A stretch of 64,000 nt of DNA from the NCBI RefSeq assembly GCF_014647035.1, contig NZ_BMOK01000007.1, positions 62,001 through 126,000 on the forward strand, written 5' to 3'. Positions 42,683 through 52,919 of the stretch are shown in pieces. How positions within the stretch are numbered: position 1 is the stretch's first letter; each line of letters begins with the position of its first letter. The notes beneath the pieces are model-generated. The model saw only the letters and a list, made by a program, of their open reading frames with translations, ran no database searches and was not told where the DNA came from. This DNA comes from Sporolactobacillus putidus. Lineage in GTDB: Bacteria; Bacillota; Bacilli; Bacillales; Sporolactobacillaceae. A program made the translations under genes and the position numbers.

Positions 42683-43777
42683 TTGGAAGATTTGACAAAT
42701 GATGTTGAAGAAAAGAGTCAGGCGCTGCTGAAACACGCTTACAGGGCCGATGCTTCAGACATCCATTTTATTCCTCGAAAAGGGGACATGCTGATTGAGC
42801 TGAGAATTCGCGGCTACCTGTATGAGCTGGCGATTCTTGCGAAGGAGGAAGCGGAGAGAATCATCAACCATTTTAAGTTTCTCTCCGGGATGGATATCGG
42901 AGAGCGCAGATTGCCCCAAAGCGGTGCCATGCTCTCTGTCATCGATCATGATCCCGTTTCCCTCCGCATGTCCACTTTACCAACCCCCAACCGTGAAAGT
43001 CTCGTCATCCGGCTTCTGCCGCAAAGAAAAGATCTCACCATTAATGATTTATCCTTGTTTGAAGAAGTAACAACAAGCCTGTCATCGCTCCTGAATTATG
43101 AAAATGGTCTGATGCTTATTTCCGGGCCAACAGGTTCCGGAAAAACGACAACGCTTTACACGATGCTTTCCGCTCTGCAAAAGCGCTACAACGCCCGCGT
43201 AATTACTCTCGAAGATCCTATTGAAAAAGAAAATGAAGCTTTCGTGCAGATGGAGGTTAATGAAAAAGCAAAATTCACATATGCAGACGGATTCAGAGCC
43301 ATTCTCCGTCACGACCCGGACATTGTTATGATTGGTGAAATCCGTGACGAAGAAACCGCGAAAATTGCTATACGGGCGAGTTTAACGGGACATCTCGTTC
43401 TCTCGACCGTCCACGCGTCCAATGCCGCGGCGACAATTCAGCGGATGCTGGAACTTGGTATTCCGCGTTTTGATCTGAAAGAAACACTTGTCGGTGTTAT
43501 TGCCGAACGCCTGGTTACTGTCCAGTGTCCGGTGTGCGGCTCCGTGTGCAGGCCGGGCTGTATGAACAGTAATCATCCAAAAAGAACTGGTGTTTTCGAG
43601 ATTCTGGCCGGAATGCCGCTTCACGATTTGCTCACATCGCGTATACGAAACGTTCATCGTCCGGATTACAAGACAATTGAGGACTATCTTCAGGAAGGGA
43701 TCGCCAGGGGCTGGATTCCGGAAGATCTTTCGAAAGGGCGTGAACATGAGCATGGCTTTCCGAAAAGGCTGGACTAA
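42683..43777 (+). CDS. comGA: ComGA, competence traffic ATPase
   Basis: A 364-aa PilB/GspE-type ATPase that powers assembly of the transformation pilus at the inner face of the membrane. The Walker A motif GPTGSGKTT is at residues 148-156, the Asp box ITLEDPIE follows, and the Walker B region is RHDPDIVMIGEIRDEETA. A short cysteine cluster CPVCGSVCRPGC lies near residue 290, reminiscent of the zinc site in longer relatives. The TTG start has GAAGGTGG before it. It overlaps comGB by 32 bp. The rest of the comG operon is missing. Confidence 0.9.
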   Translation: MEDLTNDVEEKSQALLKHAYRADASDIHFIPRKGDMLIELRIRGYLYELAILAKEEAERIINHFKFLSGMDIGERRLPQSGAMLSVIDHDPVSLRMSTLPTPNRESLVIRLLPQRKDLTINDLSLFEEVTTSLSSLLNYENGLMLISGPTGSGKTTTLYTMLSALQKRYNARVITLEDPIEKENEAFVQMEVNEKAKFTYADGFRAILRHDPDIVMIGEIRDEETAKIAIRASLTGHLVLSTVHASNAAATIQRMLELGIPRFDLKETLVGVIAERLVTVQCPVCGSVCRPGCMNSNHPKRTGVFEILAGMPLHDLLTSRIRNVHRPDYKTIEDYLQEGIARGWIPEDLSKGREHEHGFPKRLD

Positions 43778-44783
43778 AAAAGAACAGGCTGATCTGCTGA
43801 TTCATCTTGGTCAATGTCTGAGCGACGGCTATCCGCTGGCGCTGGCGATCAAACTGCTGCTCTTTCGGCAGCGGACTCGGGTGAGACGCGATCTTGATTC
43901 CATGACGAGAAAATTGGAAGGTGGCCATAGCCTGTTCGAAACGCTGCGTGACCTGAACTTTCCGGCGGAAATTTCCAGCTTCATATATTTTGCCGAAGAG
44001 AGCGGGAATCTTGCAAAAGGGCTGATTGAAAGCGGTGAGATGATGAGAAGACGGGAACAGTACAGGGAGACACTGCACCGACTGCTCCGTTATCCAATTC
44101 TGTTGCTTTGGATTTTCGGCCTTATGATGTTTGTCATCGGCCACTTTCTGCTCCCTAATTTCCTTAAGCTGTATCGTTCGCTCTCAATAGATCTTCCGCT
44201 CATTACGAAAATTATGCTATTCTCAGCAGGCCACTTCTATTACCTTCTTTTCGTTCTTCCCATCGTATTTTTATCAGGGATTGCCGGAGCCCTGTACATT
44301 CGCCGAATGACCATGGATCAAAAATTAAAACTCGTGACACGGATTCCTCTGGTCGGCAGTTACACCCGGCTTTACCTGACTCACATTTTCTCGTTTCATT
44401 TCGGCAGCCTGCTTCGCTCCGGACTCCCCATCCGCCAATCCGTCACCGCTTTAACACAGAAAGGAACAACCCCATTTCTGAAGTTTGAGGCGCAGCGCCT
44501 TCAGAAGGCATTGCTTGAGGGAAGGCACTTCGAACAAGTCATGTCGGAACCTCGTTACTATATGCCTGAACTCACCACGATCATTCATCAGGGTCAGCTT
44601 AACGGAATGCTCGGCGCCTCACTGTATCGATACAGCGGTCTTGTCATGGCGAAAATAGATGAAAAAACGCGGGTTCTTCTGTCCCTTTGCCAGCCGGCAC
44701 TGCTTCTTTTTGTCGGGGGACTTGTGCTTTTTCTGTTCGCCTCGATACTGCTTCCGATTTTTCATATCGTCAATGGTCTCTGA
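43746..44783 (+). CDS. comGB: ComGB, polytopic membrane protein of the competence pilus machine
   Basis: A 345-aa PilC/GspF-family protein with two similar halves (each containing a G-x-x-x-x-x-F/L pattern such as GGHSLFETLRDLNFPAEISS and the second-half GRHFEQVMSEPRYYMPELTT). Three hydrophobic segments lie near 125-150, 175-205 and 315-340. It forms the membrane platform for ComGA. ATG 43746 has AAAGGG seven bases upstream and overlaps comGA. No comGC-GG genes follow: the stop at 44783 lies inside the tail of convergent yqhG. Length is close to the family norm, so the gene looks intact. Confidence 0.87.
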   Translation: MSMAFRKGWTKKEQADLLIHLGQCLSDGYPLALAIKLLLFRQRTRVRRDLDSMTRKLEGGHSLFETLRDLNFPAEISSFIYFAEESGNLAKGLIESGEMMRRREQYRETLHRLLRYPILLLWIFGLMMFVIGHFLLPNFLKLYRSLSIDLPLITKIMLFSAGHFYYLLFVLPIVFLSGIAGALYIRRMTMDQKLKLVTRIPLVGSYTRLYLTHIFSFHFGSLLRSGLPIRQSVTALTQKGTTPFLKFEAQRLQKALLEGRHFEQVMSEPRYYMPELTTIIHQGQLNGMLGASLYRYSGLVMAKIDEKTRVLLSLCQPALLLFVGGLVLFLFASILLPIFHIVNGL

Positions 44784-45573
44784 TTGAACCGGGAAGAAAA
44801 GTGGAAGATTTCAGATAAAATAAGCCGGCATTAATAAACTGCACAAGAATGCGCGGCTGATACTGCTCCCGGATTGCCTCTTTTTCCTGAAAATAAGTTT
44901 CGGGCTTCGGATCCTGCTGTTCATAAAAAGAATCAAGAAGTTCCTGATCGCGTGCCCATCTTTTTCCGGCGTCATCTGCCCAGCCGGTGGGTTCACTTTT
45001 CAGCACGGATTCCAAAAAAGTCTCAATCCTTTTGATCCCGCTTCCGATCCTGATCAACGGACTCAGCGTGTAGCAATAGTCGGGCATTTTAGGTAAAAGC
45101 GGTAGTTTATCAAGAATATCCTGAAATCCATCGATCAGTGTCCCGTTAATCAGCTGCAGACCGATGGAACAGATCCGGTCCTTTTTAAGGTCGCACTTGT
45201 AACTGATTTTTGCATTGATGGCAAGCCAAGGTTCAAGAGCGGAAGAGGACTGGGGCGGAAGATTCTGGTATAAACGTATATAAGGGGCGAGCTTAAGTGC
45301 AGCGTCAAAAATCTGATGAAGACGGGGCGAACCAAAATGGATCAGTTCCCCTTCCTCCGCTTTGTCGTCCGTTCGAAAGACGAGCGTTGCCGTTTCAGGA
45401 GTGCCGCCGGTCTGCTCAATATAATGCCAGTAAAAAGGCCGGTTCATAAGGAGCTTATCGATTTCTTTATTCAGTTTAACTTTCAGCACGTCGCTGTCCG
45501 GAACCGGCAGAAGAGTGCATCCGGACGCGGTGAAGAAATGAGTGAGAAAATCATGAATGGCCGCCTGCTGCAT
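44770..45573 (-). CDS. yqhG: YqhG family protein of unknown function
   Basis: A 267-aa soluble protein corresponding to YqhG by sequence character and by position next to the yqhH helicase, as in B. subtilis. No catalytic motif is visible. It begins QQAAIHDFLTHFFTASGC and contains a conserved-looking DLKKDRICSIGLQLINGTLI stretch. Its start overlaps the end of yqhH by 23 bp, so the two are translationally coupled and presumably work together. Its 3' end overlaps the convergent comGB by 14 bp, an unusually tight junction. Confidence 0.8.
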   Translation of the reverse strand: MQQAAIHDFLTHFFTASGCTLLPVPDSDVLKVKLNKEIDKLLMNRPFYWHYIEQTGGTPETATLVFRTDDKAEEGELIHFGSPRLHQIFDAALKLAPYIRLYQNLPPQSSSALEPWLAINAKISYKCDLKKDRICSIGLQLINGTLIDGFQDILDKLPLLPKMPDYCYTLSPLIRIGSGIKRIETFLESVLKSEPTGWADDAGKRWARDQELLDSFYEQQDPKPETYFQEKEAIREQYQPRILVQFINAGLFYLKSSTFLPGSIRDH

Positions 45574-47230
45574 GGTGAACCTCCTCCCCGGCCAGCGCCT
45601 TCTCTGAATTAATCACACTGCTCAGGTTGTCCAGTTTGACACGCACTTCTCCTTCAGACTCGGACTCTTCAAAAATTTGCTGAACCTGTTTTTCGACATC
45701 GCGGAGTTCGATCCGGGCAAGAATCGCGTCAAGCTCGCCGATGACCTGTTCAAACAGATGGATCTTGTTGTAAAGAAGATTGAGAATGTGGCTCTCAACC
45801 GTTCCGCGGATAGCAAAATTGTAAATGTGCACGTCGCTTTCCTGACCGAGGCGGTGAATACGTCCGATCCGCTGTTCGATGCGCATCGGATTCCATGGAA
45901 GGTCGTAATTAATCAGATGACTGGCAAACTGCAGATTGATTCCTTCTCCGCCTGCTTCCGTTGCAATCAGTACCTGTACATGATTCTGGAAGAGGGTGCG
46001 CATCCAGTCTTTTTTCCCCCGTCTGAAACCGCCGCTGAAGGGGACAGACGTGATGCCGTGCTGTTTGAAAAACCATTGGAGATAGAGCTGGGTCGCCCGG
46101 TATTCTGTAAAAATGATCACCTTATCATTGATCTGATGGATCAGTTCAAGCGCTTTTTCCGCCTTGGCATTTTGCTTCACAGCATTAAGTTTCTCAAAAA
46201 TAGATTGCCATATCGTTTCACAATCCGGAGCCGACCCGCTTCGGTAGATCTTATTGAGTGTCAAAAAAGCGGCCTCCCTGCTGCTGCAAGCTTCGCGCTG
46301 CAGAGTGAGCAGAGAAAAACCTCGAATGATCCCGTTATTTCGCAACATTGAAAGTGCCTGGTAGAAAATTTGCTCTTCTGCTGAGAACGGGATGTCAAAA
46401 GACTGAATGATCCTCTTCGGCCAATGCAAGCCGGTATCTTCGCGGCGGTTGCGTACCATCACCTGATTGACAAGAGCCTTCAATCTTTCTTCATTTCTTA
46501 CAGCACGCTGGCCGGACTTGAACGTTTTCGCGAAACTATCCGCGTCTCCGAGATATCCCGGCTTTAATAATGAAACAAGATAGAAGATTTCATTCAGACG
46601 ATTTTGAATGGGCGTTGCGGTGAGGAGCAGACAGAACTTCTTTTTAAGAAGCTGGATGAACTGGTAGTTTTTTGTTTTATGATTTTTCAATTTATGAGCT
46701 TCATCGATAATGACAAGGTCATAGTCCTGCTCCAGAACCAGACTGCGGTGGGGTTCGCGTTTTGCCGTATCGATTGAAGAGACAACAACATCGCACCGGC
46801 CCCAGACATAGGATTTCCGCTGGGGAACGGCGGGAATAGAAAATTTGGTATTCAGTTCCGAAACCCACTGAAGGACGAGGGAAGCAGGCACCAATACGAG
46901 CACTTTACTTGCAAGCCCGCGGATCATGTATTCTTTAATGATCAGTCCGGCTTCGATCGTTTTTCCCAGTCCGACTTCATCGGCGAGTATGGCTTTCCCA
47001 TGCATCTCTTCAACTACAGTTCTGGCCGTCTCAATTTGGTGCGGATGAAGCGAGAGATGCGGCAGTCGGCCCGGGGCAATCAGTCCGTGAAATGAAGGAA
47101 TAAGCCGCTCTTTTTCTGCCTGATAAGCAAGCGCGAACATGCCTGCTTTGGCCCATGGCCCGTCTTCAAGAATACGCTTTGAAAATTCGCCCTGCCACGA
47201 TCGATCAAAATGGATGATAGGTTCCATCAT
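45551..47230 (-). CDS. yqhH: YqhH, SNF2-family DNA helicase/translocase
   Basis: A 559-aa superfamily 2 helicase of the SNF2/RapA type. Walker A is DEVGLGKT (about residues 84-91), the DEAH box lies in VIIDEAHK (about 173-180), motif III is LLTATPIQN, and the C-terminal lobe has IATEAGGEGINLQFA and the arginine-finger motif RIEQRIGRIHRLGQ. Such proteins move on double-stranded DNA or remodel RNA polymerase; YqhH's role is unknown. The start at 47230 (ATG ATG) has only a weak GGGTG site. It is divergent from the glycine-riboswitch gcv operon. Confidence 0.88.
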   Translation of the reverse strand: MMEPIIHFDRSWQGEFSKRILEDGPWAKAGMFALAYQAEKERLIPSFHGLIAPGRLPHLSLHPHQIETARTVVEEMHGKAILADEVGLGKTIEAGLIIKEYMIRGLASKVLVLVPASLVLQWVSELNTKFSIPAVPQRKSYVWGRCDVVVSSIDTAKREPHRSLVLEQDYDLVIIDEAHKLKNHKTKNYQFIQLLKKKFCLLLTATPIQNRLNEIFYLVSLLKPGYLGDADSFAKTFKSGQRAVRNEERLKALVNQVMVRNRREDTGLHWPKRIIQSFDIPFSAEEQIFYQALSMLRNNGIIRGFSLLTLQREACSSREAAFLTLNKIYRSGSAPDCETIWQSIFEKLNAVKQNAKAEKALELIHQINDKVIIFTEYRATQLYLQWFFKQHGITSVPFSGGFRRGKKDWMRTLFQNHVQVLIATEAGGEGINLQFASHLINYDLPWNPMRIEQRIGRIHRLGQESDVHIYNFAIRGTVESHILNLLYNKIHLFEQVIGELDAILARIELRDVEKQVQQIFEESESEGEVRVKLDNLSSVINSEKALAGEEVHHAAGGHS

Positions 47231-47365
47231 TTACACCCGATATTTGTTAAAATTTTGTGAACGGAAGCATTGCTTTCATGCCGGTTAAAATGGTAGGATA
47301 ATTAATGTTAGTATGGACAAAAAATCATGGGATAAACGGATAATAATTGAATGTCTTGCGGATGA

Positions 47366-47532
47366 CAGCATGGGGAGAGAACGCGGAAAGCGACGCCGAA
47401 GGAGCAAACAACAGTGAATCTCTCAGGCAAAAAGACTCATGCAGGACGCATCTCTGGAGAGTGCATTAAAGCCACCAAAGGGGATACCGTTTGATCGGCA
47501 GGCTTGCTGCTCGGACGATAAACTTTCAGGTC
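47366..47532 (+). promoter_or_regulatory. Tandem glycine riboswitch
   Basis: Two glycine aptamers lie back to back. The first begins GGGGAGAGAACGCGG (47372-47386), with GCGACGCCGAAGGAGCAA and AATCTCTCAGGCAAAAAGAC. The second starts near 47451 with ATCTCTGGAGAGTGC, then CACCAAAGGGG (47473-47483) and ends AACTTTCAGGTCTAAGGACA. A terminator follows. A weak promoter (TTGCTT/TAGGAT, 18-bp spacing) lies upstream near 47272-47301. Glycine binding in both halves should switch on gcvT-gcvPA-gcvPB. Confidence 0.93.
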
Positions 47533-47535
47533 TAA

Positions 47536-47578
47536 GGACAGAGGAAAATACAAGAGTGTTTTCCTCTGTCCTTTTTTG
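47536..47578 (+). terminator. Glycine-riboswitch expression-platform terminator
   Basis: GGACAGAGGAAAA pairs with TTTTCCTCTGTCC (13 bp) around a 10-nt loop and is followed by six T's; its 5' arm overlaps the last conserved bases of the second aptamer. Confidence 0.88.
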
Positions 47579-47620
47579 TTTTATCCCCAAAAAAAACAAA
47601 AAATGGGAGGGAAAAAAGAA

Positions 47621-48718
47621 ATGTCTGAAAGCAAAACGACACCGCTCTATGAGACTTATCGAAAAATGGGGGCGAAACTGATCGATTTCGGAGGCTACCT
47701 CCTCCCTGTTCAGATTTCGGGAATTAAACAGGAGCATCAGGCAGTCAGAACGAGTGCAGGTTTGTTTGATGTCTCGCATATGGGCGAATTCCGGCTTGAA
47801 GGAATGGGCGCGGAGGCCTTCCTGCAGCGTATGGTCACAAACGATGTGTCCGTGACTGAACCGGAAGACGCGATGTACACGGCTTTGTGCTTTGAAGACG
47901 GGGGTACTGTAGACGATCTGATGATTTACCGTTTATCGGGGACGGCTTTTATGCTTGTTGTGAATGCGGCCAATATTGACAAAGATTTCGAATGGCTTTC
48001 GCGTCATCTGGAAGGCGATGTAAAACTTACGAATCAGTCGGCAGAGATTGCTCTACTGGCCATTCAGGGGCCTGCGGCCAAAAAAGTATTGCAGAAGACC
48101 ACTTCTTTTGATCTGACCGAAATCCGGCATTTTAAATTCAGGGAAAATGTCGTGCTTGACGGTGTTTCAGTGCTGGTTTCAAGGACGGGTTATACCGGTG
48201 AAGACGGGTTTGAAATATACTGTCCTTGGGATCAGGCACAGATGCTGTGGAATAAACTGATTGAAATAGGCAAAGAGGACGGATTGCTGCCCTGCGGACT
48301 TGGCGCAAGGGACACACTGCGATTTGAAGCGCGCCTTCCTTTGTACGGACAGGAACTGAGCCCGACTATATCACCGCTTGAAGCCGGTATCGGTTTTGCA
48401 GTCAAACTGGGAAAGCATCCCGATTTTATTGGAAAAAAAGCATTGATTGAGCAAAAAGAAAAAGGAGTTCCGCGTAAAATTGTCGGCATTGAGATGATCG
48501 ACCGGGCCATTCCGCGGACACATTATGCCGTATACGCGGGATCGGCGGAAATCGGAACCGTGACTACCGGGACACAGTCGCCGACTCTTGGAAAAAATCT
48601 GGGACTGGCATTAATCGATTCTCCTTATACATCAATCGGAACAGAAGTTGAGATCGATATTCGCGGCAAACGAAAAAAGGCAAAAATTGTAAAAACACCT
48701 TTTTATAAAAGAAGCTGA
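47621..48718 (+). CDS. gcvT: Glycine cleavage system T protein (aminomethyltransferase)
   Basis: A 365-aa folate-dependent enzyme that takes the aminomethyl group from H-protein and releases ammonia and methylene-THF. Family stretches include [49 protein letters not shown] and [20 protein letters not shown]. The start is ATG 47621, nine bases after GGGAGGG; the frame extends upstream into the riboswitch terminator without support. It is the first gene of the gcvT-gcvPA-gcvPB operon. The H-protein gene is not in the window. Confidence 0.95.
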   Translation: MSESKTTPLYETYRKMGAKLIDFGGYLLPVQISGIKQEHQAVRTSAGLFDVSHMGEFRLEGMGAEAFLQRMVTNDVSVTEPEDAMYTALCFEDGGTVDDLMIYRLSGTAFMLVVNAANIDKDFEWLSRHLEGDVKLTNQSAEIALLAIQGPAAKKVLQKTTSFDLTEIRHFKFRENVVLDGVSVLVSRTGYTGEDGFEIYCPWDQAQMLWNKLIEIGKEDGLLPCGLGARDTLRFEARLPLYGQELSPTISPLEAGIGFAVKLGKHPDFIGKKALIEQKEKGVPRKIVGIEMIDRAIPRTHYAVYAGSAEIGTVTTGTQSPTLGKNLGLALIDSPYTSIGTEVEIDIRGKRKKAKIVKTPFYKRS

Positions 48719-48731
48719 GGAGGCAATTTTG

Positions 48732-50087
48732 ATGGCAGATTTCCGCTACCTGCCGATTACGGAAGATGACCGAAAGGCCATGCTGAAAACAATCGGCGCA
48801 GATTCTGAAGAAGTACTTTTTTCAGACGTTCCTGAGAATATCCGTTTTAAAGGAGAGCTTAAAACGGAGAAAGCCCTGTCAGAACTGGAACTCATCCGTT
48901 TTTTTTCTGAACTGGCAAAGAAGAACGTTTCAACGAGTGATATCCCTTCTTTCTTGGGGGCGGGTGTTTATGATCATTATATTCCTTCGGTCGTGGACAG
49001 CGTGATTTCGCGTGGGGAATTTTACACGGCTTATACACCTTACCAGCCGGAAGTGTCGCAGGGGGAACTTCAGGCAATTTTTGAGTTCCAGACACTTATC
49101 TGTGAACTGACAGGAATGGACGCGGCTAATTCGTCCATGTATGACGGCTCGACGACGCTTGCTGAAGCCGCTCTGCTCAGCAGCGGAGCAACCCACAATA
49201 CGAAAGTGATCGTTTCAGAGGCGGTACATCCGGAATATCGTCAGGTGCTGAACACTTATGCACGCGGCAGGCATCTGGAAGTGGTTACCGTGCCTGTCAA
49301 ACAAGGAACAACCGATCTTGAGTCGCTCAGTCAGGCAATAGACGGCAAAACGGCCTGTGTAATTGTCCAATATCCGAACTTTTTCGGGCAGATTGAACCC
49401 CTTAAAGAGATTGAATCATTGACTCACTCAGTAGGGAAAATCCATCTGATTGTTTCCAGTAATCCACTCGCGCTCGGACTGTTGACGCCTCCCGGAGCCC
49501 TTCAAGCGGATATTGTCGTCGGCGACTGTCAGCCGCTCGGTCTGTCCGAGTCTTTCGGCGGGCCGCACTGCGGTTTCTTTGCGGTGACGGAAAAGCTGAT
49601 CCGCAAAGTTCCGGGAAGGCTTGTCGGTGAAACGGTTGATGAGGAAGGAAGGCGCGGTTATGTTCTCACCCTTCAGGCCCGCGAGCAGCATATTCGTCGT
49701 GATAAGGCGACATCAAATATCTGCTCCAACCAGGCGCTTAATGCACTGGCATCATCCGTGGCAATGGCCGCTTTCGGGAAAAAAGGTATTCGCGAAATCG
49801 CAGAACAAAACGTTCAGAAAGCGCACTATGCTTCCGATTTATTTAAAAGCCTCGGTATTCGAGTAGAAACAGCCGGATCATTTTTCAATGAATTTGTGAT
49901 CGACTGCGGGAAATCGGTGCGCGAGATAAACAACAAGCTTTTGGAAAAAGGTTTTATTGGCGGATATGATCTTGGGCGCCAATCGGATAACCTTAATAAC
50001 AAAATGCTGGTCGCGGTAACCGAGATGCGGACAAAAACAGAGATTGACGAATTTGCCAAAGTTCTGGAGGGGATTATTCATGGCTAA
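48732..50087 (+). CDS. gcvPA: Glycine decarboxylase P protein, subunit 1
   Basis: A 451-aa N-terminal half of the split P protein. It begins with the typical [19 protein letters not shown] and contains [40 protein letters not shown] and the [14 protein letters not shown]-like region ([12 protein letters not shown]). It forms a heterotetramer with GcvPB, which holds the PLP. ATG 48732 is ten bases after GAGGAGG; the preceding in-frame TTG is a weaker choice. It lies 13 bp after gcvT and overlaps gcvPB by 8 bp. Confidence 0.95.
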   Translation: MADFRYLPITEDDRKAMLKTIGADSEEVLFSDVPENIRFKGELKTEKALSELELIRFFSELAKKNVSTSDIPSFLGAGVYDHYIPSVVDSVISRGEFYTAYTPYQPEVSQGELQAIFEFQTLICELTGMDAANSSMYDGSTTLAEAALLSSGATHNTKVIVSEAVHPEYRQVLNTYARGRHLEVVTVPVKQGTTDLESLSQAIDGKTACVIVQYPNFFGQIEPLKEIESLTHSVGKIHLIVSSNPLALGLLTPPGALQADIVVGDCQPLGLSESFGGPHCGFFAVTEKLIRKVPGRLVGETVDEEGRRGYVLTLQAREQHIRRDKATSNICSNQALNALASSVAMAAFGKKGIREIAEQNVQKAHYASDLFKSLGIRVETAGSFFNEFVIDCGKSVREINNKLLEKGFIGGYDLGRQSDNLNNKMLVAVTEMRTKTEIDEFAKVLEGIIHG

Positions 50088-51555
50088 TGAAAATCAGCCG
50101 CTTATATTTGAGCAGTCCAAAAAAGATCGCATTGCTTACAGCCTGCCCGAACTGGATGTTCCGGCAAAACCGGTTTATGAACTGATTGAAAAGGATTATC
50201 TTCGCAAAACGGAACCGGAGCTGCCGGAGGTTTCCGAGCTGCAGCTGATTCGGCATTACACGGCACTGTCCAAACGGAATTTTGGTGTGGATAACGGGTT
50301 TTATCCACTCGGATCGTGCACCATGAAATATAATCCGAAAGTCAATGAAGTGGTTGCCCGACTTGACGGACTGGCAAAAATTCATCCTTATCAGGACGAG
50401 AAAACAGTTCAGGGCGCTCTTGAACTGCTCTTTCGGCTGCAGGAGAACCTGAAAGAAATCACCGGCATGGACGAAATGACGCTGCAGCCTGCAGCGGGAG
50501 CGCATGGCGAATGGACGGGTCTGATGATTATCCGGGCTTTTCATGAAGCAAACCATGACAGCAAGCGGACTAAGGTGATTATACCGGATACGGCTCATGG
50601 GACGAATCCGGCGTCGGCTTCGGTTGCCGGATTTGAAGCGGTGACCGTCAAATCTGATGAGAACGGTCTGGTTGACCTGGAAGACCTGAAACGCGTAGCT
50701 GACGAAAATACGGCTGCGCTGATGCTGACGAATCCAAACACACTTGGCCTTTTTGAGACCCATATTCAGGAAATAGCGGAAATTGTGCATGCAGCGGGAG
50801 GAAAAGTCTATTATGATGGGGCGAACATGAATGCCATCATGGGTGTGACCCGTCCGGGCGACATGGGCTATGATGTCGTGCACCTGAATCTGCACAAGAC
50901 ATTCACCGGCCCTCATGGCGGCGGCGGACCGGGTTCGGGACCGGTAGGCGTAAAGAAAGAGCTGACTCCATTCCTTCCAAAGCCGCTTATTATTAAAAAA
51001 GAAGATGGAAGTTATGGTTTCGACAATGACCGGCCCTTGTCTATAGGCCGTGTGAAAGCTTTTTACGGCAATTTCGGAATTAATGTCCGGGCCTATGCCT
51101 ACATCAGGACAATGGGCGGAAAGGGCCTCGGTCAGGTTTCAAAGGATGCCGTTCTGAATGCAAATTATTTATTAAAACGTCTTTCGGGAAACTTTGAGGT
51201 TCCTTTCAAACAATTCTGCAAACATGAATTTGTTCTCTCTGGCAGCCGTCAGAAGAAGTTGGGTGTACGGACTCTGGATATGGCGAAACGTCTCCTCGAT
51301 TTCGGCTATTACCCGCCGACAATCTATTTCCCCTTGATTGTTGATGAGGCAATGATGATTGAACCGACGGAAACAGAATCGAAGGAAACACTTGACGCAT
51401 TTGCTGATCATCTGATTGAGATCAGCCATGAAGCCGAGAGCCGCCCTCAGATTGTCCAGGAGGCCCCGCACAGCACGGTCTTAAGGAGACTGGATGAGAC
51501 GCAGGCGGCAAGGCACCCGGTTTTACGCTACAAGAACCCTCTGGACACGGAATGA
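50080..51555 (+). CDS. gcvPB: Glycine decarboxylase P protein, subunit 2 (PLP-binding)
   Basis: A 491-aa C-terminal half of the P protein, decarboxylating glycine and passing aminomethyl to H protein. The PLP lysine is Lys273 in [20 protein letters not shown], a fully conserved motif. Other conserved parts are [15 protein letters not shown] and [17 protein letters not shown] 50080 follows GGAGGGGATT and overlaps the gcvPA stop by 8 bp, which couples equal production of both halves. The terminator at 51601 ends the operon. Confidence 0.95.
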   Translation: MANENQPLIFEQSKKDRIAYSLPELDVPAKPVYELIEKDYLRKTEPELPEVSELQLIRHYTALSKRNFGVDNGFYPLGSCTMKYNPKVNEVVARLDGLAKIHPYQDEKTVQGALELLFRLQENLKEITGMDEMTLQPAAGAHGEWTGLMIIRAFHEANHDSKRTKVIIPDTAHGTNPASASVAGFEAVTVKSDENGLVDLEDLKRVADENTAALMLTNPNTLGLFETHIQEIAEIVHAAGGKVYYDGANMNAIMGVTRPGDMGYDVVHLNLHKTFTGPHGGGGPGSGPVGVKKELTPFLPKPLIIKKEDGSYGFDNDRPLSIGRVKAFYGNFGINVRAYAYIRTMGGKGLGQVSKDAVLNANYLLKRLSGNFEVPFKQFCKHEFVLSGSRQKKLGVRTLDMAKRLLDFGYYPPTIYFPLIVDEAMMIEPTETESKETLDAFADHLIEISHEAESRPQIVQEAPHSTVLRRLDETQAARHPVLRYKNPLDTE

Positions 51556-51600
51556 TCCTGTGAGAAACAGGCTGGTACGATGGGATGGAAATGATGATGA

Positions 51601-51633
51601 AAAAGCGTCTGCTCTGAGGCAGACGCTTTTTTT
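51601..51633 (+). terminator. Terminator of the gcv operon
   Basis: AAAAGCGTCTGC pairs with GCAGACGCTTTT around a 6-nt loop, followed by T's. Confidence 0.88.
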
Positions 51634-51813
51634 CAGGAAACGGAAAATACGAACAGGGAAGATTCCAAGATGATACACGGAATCCCATTAGCTCTCTCCG
51701 AAAGGTTAGTCCATTTTTCAGTTATGATGCAAGAATCGAATTATAAAATTAATGATATCATTGCTTCTATACAGCTGAACGGCCTCCGGATAATAGGGAT
51801 GAATCATCCGTTT

Positions 51814-52191
51814 TCAGTCTTTCTTTACTTTTCCATCCCACTTTTTAAAACCGCCCTGAAGCTGATAAAGATCTTTAAAGCCCAGTCTTTTCAGGATCGC
51901 CGCACCTCTTGCGCTCCGGACACCGTTCGCACAATAGAGGTAAATCGGCATGTCGCTGCGAATTTCCGATTTGCGCATCTTCAGCTGAGACAGCGGAATA
52001 TTCCTGGCGCCAAGAATATGGCCGTTCTTGAATTCATCAGGTTCACGGACATCAATCAGCTGAGCTTTCCGATATCCGGCCCGAAAATCAACTTCGCTTA
52101 AAGTTGTAAGATATCTGCGCTGCAAGTATCTTGCCATAAAAGTGTAGGCTAAATAAGCAGCCACCATGACAATTAGTAAAATCCAACCCAT
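51814..52191 (-). CDS. yqhL: YqhL, membrane-anchored rhodanese-domain protein
   Basis: A 125-aa protein with one N-terminal membrane helix (residues 2-20) and a cytoplasmic rhodanese domain (about 35-125). The active-site loop YCANGVRSA holds Cys87, and the domain begins with LIDVREPDEFKNGHILGARN. It could carry persulfide sulfur or act in redox sensing. ATG 52191 is chosen because GGGGGGAAG lies upstream and the protein then opens with the helix. It has the same position between gcvPB and mntR as in B. subtilis. Confidence 0.88.
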   Translation of the reverse strand: MGWILLIVMVAAYLAYTFMARYLQRRYLTTLSEVDFRAGYRKAQLIDVREPDEFKNGHILGARNIPLSQLKMRKSEIRSDMPIYLYCANGVRSARGAAILKRLGFKDLYQLQGGFKKWDGKVKKD

Positions 52192-52379
52192 ATCTACTCT
52201 TCCCCCCAACCGATTTCAAGTTCATTATAGCTTTTTGAGACTTATTTTGAAAGCGGACAAAGCATACAAGCTGAGGCGGTGGTGTGTATTTCTCATGAAA
52301 CTTTGATGTTCTTGTATTTTAAGCGCTGTTATAGTAACATGAAAAGAGCGATAATGGGTGTTTGTTAGGGGGAGACATG

Positions 52380-52811
52380 ATGTCGCCTACTCCAAGTATG
52401 GAAGACTATATTGAACGGATTTATTGGCTGATACAAGATAAAGGTTACGCAAGGGTTTCCGATATTGCCGAGGCGCTTGATGTCCATTCTTCTTCGGTGA
52501 CCAAGATGGTGCAGAAATTGGATAAGGATCAGTATCTTGTCTACGAAAAATATCGGGGATTCATTTTGACGCCGAAGGGCAAAAAGATGGGCAAGCGTCT
52601 TGTCTACAGGCATGAGCTTCTTGAAGATTTTCTGAAGCTGATCGGTGTTCATGATGAGAATGTTTATAAGGATGTCGAAGGAATTGAACATCACCTTAGC
52701 TGGGACTCGATTGACCGGATCGGTGATGTTGTTCAGTATTTTGAAGAGGATCCGAAACGGGTTGACCAACTGTTTGAAATTAAGGAAAGAAATGAAGAGC
52801 TCGACGAGTAA
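52380..52811 (+). CDS. mntR: MntR, manganese-responsive DtxR-family repressor
   Basis: A 143-aa regulator almost collinear with B. subtilis MntR. The winged helix includes [20 protein letters not shown] and [20 protein letters not shown]. Metal ligands expected for MntR are present: Asp9 and Glu12 near the N-terminus, His in YRHELLE (about 78) and the Glu-x-x-Glu-His set in [10 protein letters not shown] (about 100-104). It represses manganese uptake genes when Mn2+ is bound. ATG 52380 is preferred (five bases after GGGGGAG); ATG 52377 is the alternative. A terminator follows. No manganese transporter is in the window. Confidence 0.94.
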   Translation: MSPTPSMEDYIERIYWLIQDKGYARVSDIAEALDVHSSSVTKMVQKLDKDQYLVYEKYRGFILTPKGKKMGKRLVYRHELLEDFLKLIGVHDENVYKDVEGIEHHLSWDSIDRIGDVVQYFEEDPKRVDQLFEIKERNEELDE

Positions 52812-52840
52812 ACAAAAAATAAACAGATTTTGAGCAAAAA

Positions 52841-52876
52841 TGGCCGGAAGAACTTACACTTCCGGTCTCTTTTTTT
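52841..52876 (+). terminator. Terminator of mntR
   Basis: GCCGGAAG and CTTCCGGT form an 8-bp stem with an 8-nt loop, followed by CTCTTTTTTT. Confidence 0.82.
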
Positions 52877-52919
52877 TAATTCCGTCATTTAATGTAATAT
52901 GGAAAAGGAGGCAAAATCC

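Noticed and set aside
50074-50916. A 280-codon minus-strand gene inside gcvPB
   Set aside because: It is antisense to a conserved glycine decarboxylase subunit and is a codon-bias shadow.
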